NCBI GenBank assembly: GCA_017514235.1
Contig: JAFWKK010000068.1
Coordinates: 1 to 50,066, forward strand
Length of the DNA stretch: 50,066 bases
From: Kiritimatiellia bacterium
GTDB lineage: Bacteria; Verrucomicrobiota; Kiritimatiellia; RFP12; UBA1067
Direction of reading: 5' to 3'
In this document: piece after piece, positions 7,100 through 16,416 of the stretch
How positions within the stretch are numbered: position 1 is the first letter of the stretch
Layout: every line of letters begins with the position of its first letter
The notes under the pieces: generated by a model
The model's database searches: none
Told to the model about the DNA's origin: nothing
What the model saw: the letters and a program-made list of their open reading frames with translations, nothing else
Made by a program: the position numbers and the translations under genes

Positions 7100-8275
7100 T
7101 CATTTCGACTGCGCTGTGCGCCATTCGCGCATAGTCATGCCGAAGCGCCTCTTGAACATTCTCTTGGCGTGGCTTTGGCATGTGAATCCGCAAGCCGCCG
7201 CAATCTTTCCAATTGAAGTGTTGGACGAAACCAGCCGCCGCTTCAGCTCCGCGAAGCGGATCTTGAGAATGGCTTCCAGGACCGTTTCTCCGTGGCATTC
7301 CTTGAACCGCAGGTCGCATAGCCGCCGCGATACGTGCAGATGCCTGGCGACGTCTGCGGAGCTGATGCCTTTCAGGGCGTTGTGCCGCACGAACGACATC
7401 GCCGCTTCCGCAAGATGCGTCGCAGGCGATATGTGTCGCGCCGATTCGCGCTCCACGATGGACTTTGAGTTGGAACGGAATGTTCGTGCGTGACGAGAGT
7501 TTCTTTTTTTGAGCAGCGACTGGAGCGTGGCAGCGGCGAGCTCGCCTTCCTTGACGTGGTCGGGGTATATGCTGGTGAGTTGCGGAGACGTGAAGTCGCA
7601 CAGCAGCTCGTCGTTGTCGACGCCGATGACGGCCATCTGGTCCGGCACCTTGATCTTCATCATGTTCGCCGCTTCCAGGACGTGCGTGGCGCGCAGGTCG
7701 TGGACGGCCATGACGGCGGTCGGCTTGGGCAGGTCGGCGAGCCACTCGCCAAGCGACGCGATGTCGTCCACCGACCCGTCTTCCATGCCCCTGGCCACGT
7801 ACTGGCGGACGTCCGCCGCAGTTGTCCTCCCCAACTCGGCGAGGAAGCCCTCGTTGCGGAGGATCGAACAGTAGTACGGCACGTTTGTTGGCACGAACCC
7901 AAACGACCGGAACTTGCCTAGCGATTTCAGGAATTCTGCCCCGAAGCGACCGATCGCCGCATCGTCGTTCCGCACGAACGCAAGCGACTTCATGCGCCGC
8001 CCGAGCCATTTCTCGCGTGTGCCGATCACGACAAGAGGTATGGATGATGTCGCGGCATCGGCGGCTAGCGGTTCGCTGGAGATGATTCCGTCGGCTTCCT
8101 CCGGCAGCGGGAACGGATGCCTGCCGTCTTCGCCGGAGAAGGGGAGAAGCCTTATGTTCCAGTGCGCGTTTGCTCTGGCGTAGCGGGATATCCCGTAGAG
8201 TATGTCACGCCCTGAAGCGTAAGAAAGTCGCAGGTACACCCAGATCTTGTTGATTCTGTCGTTCGCTCTTTTCAT
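7100..8275 (-). CDS. XylR-like regulator (sugar-binding domain plus AraC helix-turn-helix)
   Basis: A 391-residue cytosolic regulator with the same architecture and almost the same length as E. coli XylR. Residues 1 to about 270 form a LacI/periplasmic-binding-type sensor (INKIWVYLRLSYASGRDILYG at the start, AVIGVDNDELLCDFTSPQLTS late). Residues from about 285 to the end form an AraC-family double helix-turn-helix (ISSADVARHLHVSRRLCDLRF, then IGKIAAACGFTCQSHAKRMFK). It is transcribed divergently from the beta-strand-repeat gene that heads the 8.4-22.9 kb operon, which makes that operon the likely target. A good promoter and short direct repeats lie in the shared intergenic region. The effector may be xylose or another sugar; gene names from this family should not be taken as proof of xylose sensing. 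Confidence 0.9.
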   Translation of the reverse strand: MKRANDRINKIWVYLRLSYASGRDILYGISRYARANAHWNIRLLPFSGEDGRHPFPLPEEADGIISSEPLAADAATSSIPLVVIGTREKWLGRRMKSLAFVRNDDAAIGRFGAEFLKSLGKFRSFGFVPTNVPYYCSILRNEGFLAELGRTTAADVRQYVARGMEDGSVDDIASLGEWLADLPKPTAVMAVHDLRATHVLEAANMMKIKVPDQMAVIGVDNDELLCDFTSPQLTSIYPDHVKEGELAAATLQSLLKKRNSRHARTFRSNSKSIVERESARHISPATHLAEAAMSFVRHNALKGISSADVARHLHVSRRLCDLRFKECHGETVLEAILKIRFAELKRRLVSSNTSIGKIAAACGFTCQSHAKRMFKRRFGMTMREWRTAQSK

Positions 8276-8286
8276 GGGACGACGGA

Positions 8287-8315
8287 ATTATCCTAAAAGT
8301 CTCGGCAAAAGTCAA
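8287..8315 (-). promoter_or_regulatory. promoter of the xylR-like gene
   Basis: Read on the minus strand, TTGACT (8310-8315), a 17-nt spacer and GATAAT (8287-8292) precede the ATG at 8275. The -35 box and spacer overlap the direct repeats described next. Confidence 0.65.
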
Positions 8316-8322
8316 TAGAGTC
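8295..8322. promoter_or_regulatory. candidate operator: AAAAGTC direct repeats
   Basis: AAAAGTC occurs at 8295-8301 and 8307-8313, with a partial third copy AGAGTC at 8317-8322. The spacing of 12 nt is close to one helical turn. AraC-type activators such as XylR bind direct repeats, and these sit on the regulator's own -35 and spacer, which would suit autoregulation. Assignment to this regulator is inference. Confidence 0.35.
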
Positions 8323-8356
8323 ATGTTTCTTTTGCCTGAAAAGCAATGTTCTGCAC

Positions 8357-8386
8357 TTGCGGGTACAACGAGGCTTTTGGTACAAT
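8357..8386 (+). promoter_or_regulatory. promoter of the beta-strand-repeat gene and operon
   Basis: TTGCGG (8357-8362), an 18-nt spacer and TACAAT (8381-8386), the latter preceded by TGG as an extended -10. The start codon follows at 8434 after an AGGAGA site. Confidence 0.55.
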
Positions 8387-8433
8387 TTGCAATGTCAGGG
8401 AGAAACAGTCTATATAAAAGGCAGGAGAAAGCA

Positions 8434-10752
8434 ATGAACAGAAAGACAAGTGCCATTCAATGCGTGTTGTTCGGTTGCGTGATGATGTTTGCGCTGCCAC
8501 TTTGTGCCAATACGTACGACGCATCAGGCGAGACCGTGCTTTCTAACATTACGGAAACGACACGCACCATCAAGACCAACGGAAGCGGCACGTTGATCCT
8601 AACTGGCACGAACTCGCTTTACGGTCTTCAGATGAGCGCGGGTACGCTCAGGATCAATGGCGGCTTGACGACTGTCACAGGCCCTGGCGGAACTTCTGGA
8701 ACGACGGCCACGTTCGCGCAGGCGGGCGGTACGACGATCATAGAGGGCGGCGCGAAATTGGCTGTGACCTCGACCAGCAGCTATTCATCTGTGAATGTTG
8801 GCGGCAACCTCATGGTGACGAACGGAACGTACGAAATTGCCGGAGAGTTCCTGAATGGCTTTTACGTATCGTCTCATGGTCGCCTGATTGTTCAGGATGA
8901 AGGTGTGTTCAACGCCGGCGTGCTGCGCATCACGCAGACGGGAACCGCATCTTTGACCGACGATGTTGGCCTTTTCCTCAATGCCGGCGGTAAGGTTTAT
9001 GTTAAAGAGTTGTATGTTGACGGCACGGGTCGCTATGGCGTAATTCGTTACGATGGCGGAACTGTCTATAAGACCAATGGTGGCGATCTCTACACCGGCA
9101 AAGCGGAAGCTTGGGATACGGTCCTGTCCTACGTCCAAGAGGGTGGGTTCCATCTGGTAAACGACACGGAAAATTCCATCAACGTTAACAGGCCGCTCTA
9201 CAGCGGCGGCGAGAATGACGGCGGTGCGCACTTCTCGTCCAGCAAGGGGCGGTGGATTTATCTGCAAGGCACGTACGACAACAGCACGTTCAACGGCGGC
9301 ACATGGCTGGAGGGTGACGTCACACTGGTCAGTTACCTCAACGATGCCAGCTTCGGAGCCGTGCCCGCATCGCCGACGAACAACATCTTCTTCAGCGGCA
9401 CCACGACGTTTTTTGGCGGCGGCTCGGACTACACCATCCACCGCAACCGCAATGTCTGGATCGATGCAGGCGCGACGGCGACATTCGGATGTAACAATTC
9501 CGGAACGGGTATGCGCATAGGCGGCGAAATCTCCGTGCCGGACGGCGAAGACGCGGCGAAAGACACCATGTTCAATGCCGGAAACGGCAATTGGGGCGGA
9601 TTTGTCGTGTTCGACCCCGGCGAAGGGCGCACAAACCGGCTCGACAGGCTTCATGTCGTGCGCAATCTCGAAATTGCGAGCGGCGTCACGATCGTGCGCA
9701 GCCCGTCCAAGGGAACGGAAACAGCCGCTCCGCTCTATGTCGAGGGTAACGGTAGCGAATACTCGGGCGGATACAACGCCTACGGAAACTTGCGGGTCAG
9801 CGGCGGCAAGCTGATCATCGAGGGCAATCGGTATTTTCAGGCGAACAAATATGCTAACGTGGTTGTCGATGGCGGCACGGTAAGCGCGCTTACGACGTAC
9901 TGCGAGTATCTCAACGGGTTGTCGGACAAACCCGCGACGCTGACTGTGGAAAAAGGCGGCGTGTTCGAGGTTTACAAGATGCGCGTCTCGCAGGGCGGTC
10001 CGGTCGGGTCGGATGTCAACATCAACACGGGCGGCGTTCTGCGCACGGCCTATTTCTACATGGACAACCATTCAACAGGCCGCATCAACCTGAACGGCGG
10101 AACGATCGCGGTCTATTCGGACAGCGCTGTCTCGACGGCAGACAAAAACACATTCCTCGGCGGCAAGAAGTCGGATGAGGTCTGGAACAATGTCACGGTC
10201 CGCGTGCTTGCCGGCGGTGCGCGGTTCGACACGGCTGGTTATTCACGCCGCGTCAACATGCCGCTTCTCTCGGCGGTGGGCGAAGGCGAGACGGACGGCG
10301 GTCTCACGAAGCTCGGCGAGGGAACGCTGACGATGACGACGACCAACACCTACAACGGCGCCACGCGTCTTGAAGGCGGCACGCTTACCTTTGCCGTTGA
10401 GAACGGGCGCCCCGACGGCGACATCGAGTTCGCGGCGGTGGCGCTGGCGGCATGCACGGATGCGTCCACCCCGCTCCTTTGGGGAATAAACATCGGATCG
10501 TTCCGTTCTGGGTGTGGCTTGCGCGTGACCGAGTGCGAGACGTTGAATGCGCAGAACTGGAAAGGGAGGTGGCACACGGTTGCACGGTTCAACACCGCAA
10601 TACCGGCGATGCCGTCAGTTACGTTCGTCAAGTCCGACGGCACGGTCGTCTCAACCGCAAACGGCTGGGATGGCTGGACGTTCCGCATCAGTGCCGACGG
10701 CCAGAATCTTGAGTTCAAGCGGGTGTACGGCACGACGGTTGTCATACGTTAA
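8434..10752 (+). CDS. secreted beta-strand-repeat (autotransporter-associated type) protein
   Basis: A 772-residue secreted protein. Residues 1-25 form a Sec signal peptide (AIQCVLFGCVMMFALPLCAN). The rest is Gly/Thr/Asn-rich short beta strands typical of parallel beta-helix passengers. Recognisable autotransporter-associated strand repeats occur near the start (GSGTLILTGTNSLYG) and near residue 620 (LTKLGEGTLTMTTTNTYNGA). No C-terminal outer-membrane barrel is seen. The protein ends YGTTVVIR, a form of the ending shared with two other secreted proteins in this window. The start is set by AGGAGA at 8424-8429. It heads an operon of phosphoesterases and glycosidases, so adhesion to or scaffolding on a glycan substrate is plausible but unproven. 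Confidence 0.8.
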   Translation: MNRKTSAIQCVLFGCVMMFALPLCANTYDASGETVLSNITETTRTIKTNGSGTLILTGTNSLYGLQMSAGTLRINGGLTTVTGPGGTSGTTATFAQAGGTTIIEGGAKLAVTSTSSYSSVNVGGNLMVTNGTYEIAGEFLNGFYVSSHGRLIVQDEGVFNAGVLRITQTGTASLTDDVGLFLNAGGKVYVKELYVDGTGRYGVIRYDGGTVYKTNGGDLYTGKAEAWDTVLSYVQEGGFHLVNDTENSINVNRPLYSGGENDGGAHFSSSKGRWIYLQGTYDNSTFNGGTWLEGDVTLVSYLNDASFGAVPASPTNNIFFSGTTTFFGGGSDYTIHRNRNVWIDAGATATFGCNNSGTGMRIGGEISVPDGEDAAKDTMFNAGNGNWGGFVVFDPGEGRTNRLDRLHVVRNLEIASGVTIVRSPSKGTETAAPLYVEGNGSEYSGGYNAYGNLRVSGGKLIIEGNRYFQANKYANVVVDGGTVSALTTYCEYLNGLSDKPATLTVEKGGVFEVYKMRVSQGGPVGSDVNINTGGVLRTAYFYMDNHSTGRINLNGGTIAVYSDSAVSTADKNTFLGGKKSDEVWNNVTVRVLAGGARFDTAGYSRRVNMPLLSAVGEGETDGGLTKLGEGTLTMTTTNTYNGATRLEGGTLTFAVENGRPDGDIEFAAVALAACTDASTPLLWGINIGSFRSGCGLRVTECETLNAQNWKGRWHTVARFNTAIPAMPSVTFVKSDGTVVSTANGWDGWTFRISADGQNLEFKRVYGTTVVIR

Positions 10753-10764
10753 GAGGAGAAAATC

Positions 10765-12198
10765 TTGACACGGAAGAGTTTCCTTATTGGGTCCATGGCT
10801 GTGGCGGCTGCGGGCGCGCGACGGATGTTTGCCGTTCCGGCCGGTACGGTCTGTGGTACGCCCCGCCTCAAGCTGGCGGTGATCAGCGACATCCACGTGC
10901 GCAACGAGGCGTCTCAGAAGACGTTCGAAAAGGTGCTTGAATGGTACCGTGCGCAGGGAGTGGACGCCGTACTGGTGGCGGGCGACATGGCCGACCGCGG
11001 GCTTGTTTCGCAACTCCAGCTTGTCGCTGACGCGTGGTTCAAGGTCTTTCCCGACAACAAGATGCCGGACGGCCGACCCGTCGTGCAGCTTCTCGAATAC
11101 GGCAACCACGACGTGGCGGGTTGGGAGGAGAAGAACTATCCCGATCCGGCGGAACGCGCGCGCAGGCTCATCAAGTTCGATCCGAAGGGATGCTGGGAAA
11201 GGGCGTTCCGCGAGGAGTACAAGCCGGTCTTCTCCAAGACCGTGAAGGGATATACGTTTGTCGGCGCGCACTGGCCGGGTCTGAAAGGGCTGGACGGCTG
11301 GCTCGCCGCTAACGGCGGCAAGATCGACCCGTCTCAACCGTTCTTCTACTTCCAGCATCCGCACCCGAAGGACACGTGCTACGGCGCGTGGGCGTGGGGC
11401 CATGATGACGGCGCCTCCACGAAGTCCCTTTCGCCCTACGCGAACGCAATCGCGTTCTCGGGCCATTCGCACTACACGCTCACGGACGAACGGAGCATCT
11501 GGCAGGGTGCGTTCACCTCGATTGGCACGTCTTCGATCTCCTACCTGTCGCTCGAATACAATTTCCGCGAGAATGCATGGCCGAACGATTTCGGGCAGAA
11601 GGAGAAACGGCAGCGCCAGATGGCTCGCCCGCCTACGGACTCGATAACGTCCGACGGGAAGCAGGGAATGCTGCTCACGGTCTGCGACGACCACATCCGC
11701 ATTGAGCGGCGCGAGTTCACCTGGGGCGAATCATTGGGCGACGACTGGATTCTGCCGATTGGCAAGGCAGCCGAGAAACCGTACACTTTCGCGAAGCGGA
11801 TTCCCGTGCGCCAAGCGCCCGAGTTCCCGAAGGACGCTGCCGTGAAGGTTGCGCTTGTGCCGCCAAAGGCGGAGAAGGACAAACCCGCGCCGAAGGAGTC
11901 GACGCAGGTGGAGGTGTCGTTCCCGTCCGCCACGCCGTGCGGGAAGAGCCGCGTATTCGAGTACGAGGTGCAGGCCGTGGTGGTGGAGGACGACGTGGAG
12001 CTGGTGGCGGCGACGCGGCGCGTGCTGGCGCTGGACTTCTACTACCCGCTGGCGAAGGCGGGGATGGCCGGATCGTGCATCTTCGCGCTCGCTGAGCTGC
12101 CGAAGGGCGTCCACCTCCGCTTTGACGTCACGCCCATTGAATGTTTCGGGAAGAAAGGCAACCCCATCCGGTCCGATGCTCGTTTTTCGGTCGCATGA
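10765..12198 (+). CDS. exported calcineurin-like metallophosphoesterase
   Basis: A 477-residue metallophosphoesterase with the full metal-binding set in order: SDIHVRN, AGDMADRG, YGNHDVAG, FQHPHPKD and FSGHSHYTL. The N terminus (TRKSFLIGSMAVAAAGARR) is an export signal that resembles a Tat signal but has RK rather than RR. The catalytic domain covers about residues 35-260; a second, mostly beta region of unknown role runs to the end. The start codon is TTG at 10765, supported by GAGGAG overlapping the previous stop. It follows the beta-strand-repeat gene by 12 nt. With the phosphodiesterase next door it suggests removal of phosphate or phosphodiester groups outside the cytoplasm. The natural substrate is unknown. 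Confidence 0.87.
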   Translation: MTRKSFLIGSMAVAAAGARRMFAVPAGTVCGTPRLKLAVISDIHVRNEASQKTFEKVLEWYRAQGVDAVLVAGDMADRGLVSQLQLVADAWFKVFPDNKMPDGRPVVQLLEYGNHDVAGWEEKNYPDPAERARRLIKFDPKGCWERAFREEYKPVFSKTVKGYTFVGAHWPGLKGLDGWLAANGGKIDPSQPFFYFQHPHPKDTCYGAWAWGHDDGASTKSLSPYANAIAFSGHSHYTLTDERSIWQGAFTSIGTSSISYLSLEYNFRENAWPNDFGQKEKRQRQMARPPTDSITSDGKQGMLLTVCDDHIRIERREFTWGESLGDDWILPIGKAAEKPYTFAKRIPVRQAPEFPKDAAVKVALVPPKAEKDKPAPKESTQVEVSFPSATPCGKSRVFEYEVQAVVVEDDVELVAATRRVLALDFYYPLAKAGMAGSCIFALAELPKGVHLRFDVTPIECFGKKGNPIRSDARFSVA

Positions 12199-12246
12199 CG
12201 CCATGCGATTGCGGGACAGCCAACAATCAAAGAAAGGTAAAAGTCT

Positions 12247-13173
12247 ATGGTAGCAAGAAAAGCACTCTACAATACCCTGCTTAAAACATGTGTACTCGCT
12301 TCGTCAACCGCCTTGGCGGGTCTTTCCTTCTCGGCGGTGAGAGCTGACAAGCCGAGTTCCCTTTCTTTCTCGCGGATCGGCTATGATACGCTCATTGCAC
12401 ACCGCGGAGAGTCTGTCGATGCGCCGGAAAACACGCTGCCGGCCTACAAGATGGCGGTAGATCGCGGCTTCGGATTCGAGTGCGACGTGTACCTCTCGAA
12501 GGATGGGCGTGTGTTCACGTTCCATGACCGCGACCTTAAGCGCACGACGGCGGGCGCGAACACGAACAAGTGTGCGGACGTGACGTGGGACGAAATCTCG
12601 CGGCTTGACGTAGGCAACTGGGGAAAGTGGAAAGGCTCGAAATACGCCGGCACGCGCCCCGCGCTGCTGGAGGAGGTGCTTGCGCTCGCCCGCGACGGGC
12701 GGTATATCTACGTGGAGGTGAAGCCGGGGCCGGAGATCGTGCCGCACATCAGGAAGGTGTTCGTCGCGCAGAAGAAGGCCACGCCGAAAAACACGCTCTT
12801 CATTTCGTTTGAGAAGGCGACGTGCAAGGCGCTCAAGGAGCAGATGCCAGAATACAAGGTGTATTGGATTACGTCAAGCAAACATTGGAAGACACCGGGC
12901 TATCCGCCTGTCACGGCGAAGGATGTGATCGCCGCCATGCGCGAAACGGGCGCGGACGGCGTTGACTGCCATTTCGATCCGACGGTCGTGACTCCACAGA
13001 TGGTGGCCGAAGTCCGCAAGGCTGGCTACGAGTTCCACGTGTGGACCGTTGACAAGCTGAAGGATACCGAAGAGGCGTTCAGGCGTGGCGCACAGACCGT
13101 AACGACAAACTGCGCCGAAGCCCAACTCAAGGCCGCCAAGGCTGCTGCTGCGGCGGCGAGTGCGTGCCAATGA
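12247..13173 (+). CDS. secreted glycerophosphodiester phosphodiesterase family protein
   Basis: A 308-residue GDPD-family TIM-barrel enzyme, which hydrolyses glycerophosphodiesters to an alcohol and glycerol 3-phosphate. Residues 1 to about 33 are a Sec signal peptide. Catalytic landmarks are present: IAHRGESVDAPENTLPAY (the HR pair and metal-binding Glu), FECDVYLSKDG (Glu and Asp), and FTFHDRDLKRTT with the second catalytic His. The end (WTVDKLKDTEEAFRRGAQTV) matches the GDPD closing block. The start at 12247 has AAAGAAAGG upstream. It overlaps the GH3 gene by 4 nt, so the two are translationally coupled. Possible substrates are glycerophosphodiester groups on teichoic-acid-like polymers, capsules or deacylated lipids. 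Confidence 0.9.
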   Translation: MVARKALYNTLLKTCVLASSTALAGLSFSAVRADKPSSLSFSRIGYDTLIAHRGESVDAPENTLPAYKMAVDRGFGFECDVYLSKDGRVFTFHDRDLKRTTAGANTNKCADVTWDEISRLDVGNWGKWKGSKYAGTRPALLEEVLALARDGRYIYVEVKPGPEIVPHIRKVFVAQKKATPKNTLFISFEKATCKALKEQMPEYKVYWITSSKHWKTPGYPPVTAKDVIAAMRETGADGVDCHFDPTVVTPQMVAEVRKAGYEFHVWTVDKLKDTEEAFRRGAQTVTTNCAEAQLKAAKAAAAAASACQ

Positions 13174-15389
13174 AACTTAGAACGCTTGGAATTCAGCGGG
13201 CGCTGGCCATCTGCGCATTGCTGCAGGTGGCGGTTGCTTATGCCGGCGACGCGCTTGACAGGGCTGAGGCTCGGGCGCGCGAGCTCTGCGTGCGCATGAC
13301 GCTCGAGGAGAAGGCCGGCGAGCTGATGGTCTACGACTACATGGATCTTGGCCCGAAGCACTGGCACATCTACACCAACATGGTCTGCCGAAACGAGATC
13401 GGCGCCATGATGCGCGTGCTGAGCGCGAAGGAGACGCGGCGGATGCAGGAGTACAAGATGGCGCACTCCCGCCTCGGCATACCGCTGATCATCCACGAGG
13501 ACATCACGCACGGATGGGTGACGACGCTTCCGAGCCAGATCGCGATTGCGTGCAGCTGGGACGACGACGCGATAGAGAAGGCGGAAGCCGTTGCTGCGCG
13601 CGAAGCCGCCGCGATCGGTATCCAGCTTACGTATTCTCCGCAGGTCGATGTCTCCGACGATCCGCGATGGGGGCGCATCGGCTGCACGCACGGCGAGGAT
13701 CCGAATCTCTCCGGGCGCGTCGGAGCGGCGCGCGTGCGCGGCTGCCAGGGGCGGACGCTGGAGGAGCTAACGGACGGCGAACACATCATCGCCTGCCCAA
13801 AGCATTTTGCCGGCTACTCTTCGCTTCAGGGCGGAAAGGACTATCGGCACAAGGACTTTTCGCGCCGCGAACTACTGGAAACGCATCTTCCGCCGTTCGA
13901 GGCAACGATAAAGGCGGGCGCACTTTCGCTCATGAACGCCTACACCGTCTGCGAAGGCGTTCCCTGCAACTTCAACCGTTATCTGCTGAAGGACGTCTTG
14001 CGCGACCAGTGGGGATTTCGCGGACAGCTCGTCACGGACTGGACGACGCTCACCTTCTCGATCGACGAGGGCGCGGCGACGGATGTGGAGGACGCCGCGA
14101 AGCGGGGGCTTGAGGCCGGCGTGGACATGGACATGATAAGCCGCGCATTCCTTTCGCTGCCGAAGCTCGTGCGCGAGGGCAAGGTGAGCGAGGCGGATGT
14201 CGACGTTGCCGTCGTCCGGTCGCTTGCGCTCAAGTACCTCATGGGTCTTTTCGACGATCCGTACCGGTTCTGCGACGAGAAGAAGGCGCGCGAAGCGCTC
14301 ATGACGGAACGCAACAAGGCCGACGTCCTCGCCCTAACGCGCGAGTCGCTCGTTCTTCTCAAGAACGACGGCATCCTGCCGCTGGACGTCTCGAAGCCGG
14401 TTGGGCTGACGGGGACCTGGGCGGACGATGACGACGCGCATCGCGGCGGCATGGGCAAGGACATGTTCAACGAGTACGATGTGGATGTCGGCATCAAGGA
14501 AGAGTCGCGCATGAAGATCGACACGATCAAGACCGCGATGGCGAAACGCTGGGGCGCGAATCTCGACTATGAGCCCATGAACATGTTCAACGTGGCGCGC
14601 GGGCTGGGCGGCGGAATGCCCAAGGCCGACACAGTGGTACTCTCCATCGGCGAGCCGACGGAATACACCGGCGAGCGCAGGGGACGCGGACGCATAGAGC
14701 TTCCCGATTCGGAACTTGAGAACCTTCGTGCGCTAAAGCGCGCGGGCAAGAAGATCGTGTCCGTCATTTTTGCGGGGCGACCGTTCATCATGAACGAGAT
14801 CGTGTGGCTGTCTGACGCCGTGATCCTCGCCTGGTATCCAGGCGCAATGGGCGGACAGGCCATAGCCGAAGTCCTGTGCGGTGAAGTCAACCCGTCCGGG
14901 AAGCTCGCGCAGCACATTCCATTTGACGTTGGGCAGATTCCGCTTTCCTACCGCGAGAAGCGCACGTTCATCACATGCTCGTACGCGGACATCCCGTCCA
15001 AGCCGCTCTTCCCGTTCGGATTCGGGATGAGCTACACCACGTTCGAGTACGGCAAGCCGGCGGCGGACAAGGCGGAATATGCGATTGGCGAGAAGGTGCG
15101 CGTCCGCGTTGCCGTCAAGAACACCGGAAAGGTCGCAGGCCGCGAGGTAGTGCAGCTGTATGTGCGCGACGAGGTGGCGAGCGTTCTGCCGCGCGAACGG
15201 GAACTGAAGGAGTTCACCTCGGTCTGGCTCAGGCCGGGCGAGGAGAAAACCGTGGCGTTCACCCTTGACGACAATGCATTCGCGCTATACGACAAGGACC
15301 TGAAGCGCGTAGTGGAGCCGGGTGCGTTCACTGTCTACGTCGGGTCGGATTCCACGACCATGAACGCAACGCAAATTTCATTTAGATGA
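13170..15389 (+). CDS. glycoside hydrolase family 3 (beta-glycosidase)
   Basis: A 739-residue exported GH3 enzyme, a retaining exo-acting glycosidase (beta-glucosidase, beta-xylosidase or related). After a signal peptide come the TIM barrel with QVDVSDDPRWGRIGCTHGEDP near residue 163 and HIIACPKHFAGYSS near 210, then GQLVTDWTTL with the Asp nucleophile near 290. The second alpha/beta domain begins near 390 (LARESLVLLKNDGILPLD-like block), and a C-terminal fibronectin-III-like domain begins around 630 (AVKNTGKVAGREVVQLYV). ATG at 13170 overlaps the previous stop in an ATGA; a GTG at 13164 would add two residues. This layout is that of BglX-type enzymes. Substrate specificity cannot be read from sequence. 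Confidence 0.93.
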   Translation: MKLRTLGIQRALAICALLQVAVAYAGDALDRAEARARELCVRMTLEEKAGELMVYDYMDLGPKHWHIYTNMVCRNEIGAMMRVLSAKETRRMQEYKMAHSRLGIPLIIHEDITHGWVTTLPSQIAIACSWDDDAIEKAEAVAAREAAAIGIQLTYSPQVDVSDDPRWGRIGCTHGEDPNLSGRVGAARVRGCQGRTLEELTDGEHIIACPKHFAGYSSLQGGKDYRHKDFSRRELLETHLPPFEATIKAGALSLMNAYTVCEGVPCNFNRYLLKDVLRDQWGFRGQLVTDWTTLTFSIDEGAATDVEDAAKRGLEAGVDMDMISRAFLSLPKLVREGKVSEADVDVAVVRSLALKYLMGLFDDPYRFCDEKKAREALMTERNKADVLALTRESLVLLKNDGILPLDVSKPVGLTGTWADDDDAHRGGMGKDMFNEYDVDVGIKEESRMKIDTIKTAMAKRWGANLDYEPMNMFNVARGLGGGMPKADTVVLSIGEPTEYTGERRGRGRIELPDSELENLRALKRAGKKIVSVIFAGRPFIMNEIVWLSDAVILAWYPGAMGGQAIAEVLCGEVNPSGKLAQHIPFDVGQIPLSYREKRTFITCSYADIPSKPLFPFGFGMSYTTFEYGKPAADKAEYAIGEKVRVRVAVKNTGKVAGREVVQLYVRDEVASVLPRERELKEFTSVWLRPGEEKTVAFTLDDNAFALYDKDLKRVVEPGAFTVYVGSDSTTMNATQISFR

Positions 15390-15414
15390 GATAATGAAGA
15401 AAGGAACAGTCGAG

Positions 15415-16413
15415 ATGACGAATCATGATTTGAACCGTCGCGGATTTCTCGCGGCGATGCTGGCGACGGGCGCCGCCGGTGCGGCGCGCGGCGACTCCAT
15501 GCCAACCATGCCGAGTGGCCTAGGGCGCGGGGACGCGCAGTCGTCCGCTTCTGGACGGGAGGGCCTGAAGGTTCACGTCACTCCGTACTTCAACGGCGGC
15601 TGGACGATGTACATGTTCGCCGACCGCGGCAACAACGTGATGCTTTCCACGCTCTTCAAGTCGCCGTCTGGAAAGGTGGTGATGATCGACGGGGGCTGGC
15701 CCAAGGATGCGGATTTCCTGGTTCCCGCGCTAAAAGAGCTTGGCGGCACGGTCGATGCATGGTTCCTCACTCATGCGCACTGCGACCACTACGGCGCACT
15801 TGCCGACATTCTTACGAAACCGAGATTGGAAGGGCTGAAGATCAAGAAGGTCGTCCACAAGTTCCTGCCGCTCGACTTCATCGCCGAGACTGAGAACGGA
15901 AGCCTTCCCTACGTGACGCCGTTCCTGAAGAACCTCAAGCAGAGCAGGCTGAAGGTCGAAACACCCAAAGTCGGCCAGGTCTGGAACTTCGGCGAAGGTC
16001 TGACGTTTGAGTGCCTGAACGACTACGACCTCTCCATGCGCGGCAATTCGATCAACTGCTCCAGCATCTGCTACCGCGTGATGAACGGCGGCAAGTCGAT
16101 CCTTGTCACTGGAGACATCGGCTGGCCGATGTCCGACAAGCTGCTGAAGACCGTGTCTCACGACAAGCTCAAGAGCGACATCGTCTTCCTCTCGCACCAC
16201 GGCCAGAACGGCGCGAACAAGAACTTCTACGAGGTCGTTAAGCCGGAAATCTGCGTATGGCCCACGCCGCAGTGGCTGTGGGAAAACAACTCTGGCGGAC
16301 GAGGCCCTGGTTCAGGCCAATGGCTCACTAACTACGTGAAGTGCTGGATGCAGGACATCGGCGTCAGGCGCCAGATACTTCTCACCAAAGATGCTGCGCT
16401 CGGCCCCAGGTAA
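15415..16413 (+). CDS. Tat-exported MBL-fold (metallo-beta-lactamase superfamily) hydrolase
   Basis: A 332-residue MBL-fold protein with a twin-arginine signal (LNRRGFLAAMLATGAAGAARG). The metal-binding motif is T-H-A-H-C-D-H at residues 119-125, followed by a later GDIGW block and FLSHHGQNG near residue 260. It resembles the ComEC/Rec2-type soluble MBL hydrolases. The start at 15415 is preferred because GAAAGGA lies 9-10 nt upstream; the in-frame ATG at 15394 has no ribosome site. It lies between the GH3 gene and the giant glycosidase-like gene, which starts 4 nt after its stop. A similar Tat-exported MBL protein occurs in the second hydrolase region at 37559. MBL enzymes cleave esters, phosphodiesters or lactones; the bond here is unknown. 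Confidence 0.87.
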   Translation: MTNHDLNRRGFLAAMLATGAAGAARGDSMPTMPSGLGRGDAQSSASGREGLKVHVTPYFNGGWTMYMFADRGNNVMLSTLFKSPSGKVVMIDGGWPKDADFLVPALKELGGTVDAWFLTHAHCDHYGALADILTKPRLEGLKIKKVVHKFLPLDFIAETENGSLPYVTPFLKNLKQSRLKVETPKVGQVWNFGEGLTFECLNDYDLSMRGNSINCSSICYRVMNGGKSILVTGDIGWPMSDKLLKTVSHDKLKSDIVFLSHHGQNGANKNFYEVVKPEICVWPTPQWLWENNSGGRGPGSGQWLTNYVKCWMQDIGVRRQILLTKDAALGPR

Positions 16414-16416
16414 TTT

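Noticed and set aside
8785-10071. 428-codon minus-strand frame opposite the first beta-strand-repeat gene
   Set aside because: Shadow of a gene with a clear signal peptide and repeats on the plus strand.
8434-10752. Type V autotransporter
   Set aside because: Strand repeats are present but no C-terminal membrane barrel is seen; the protein ends in a short soluble beta stretch.
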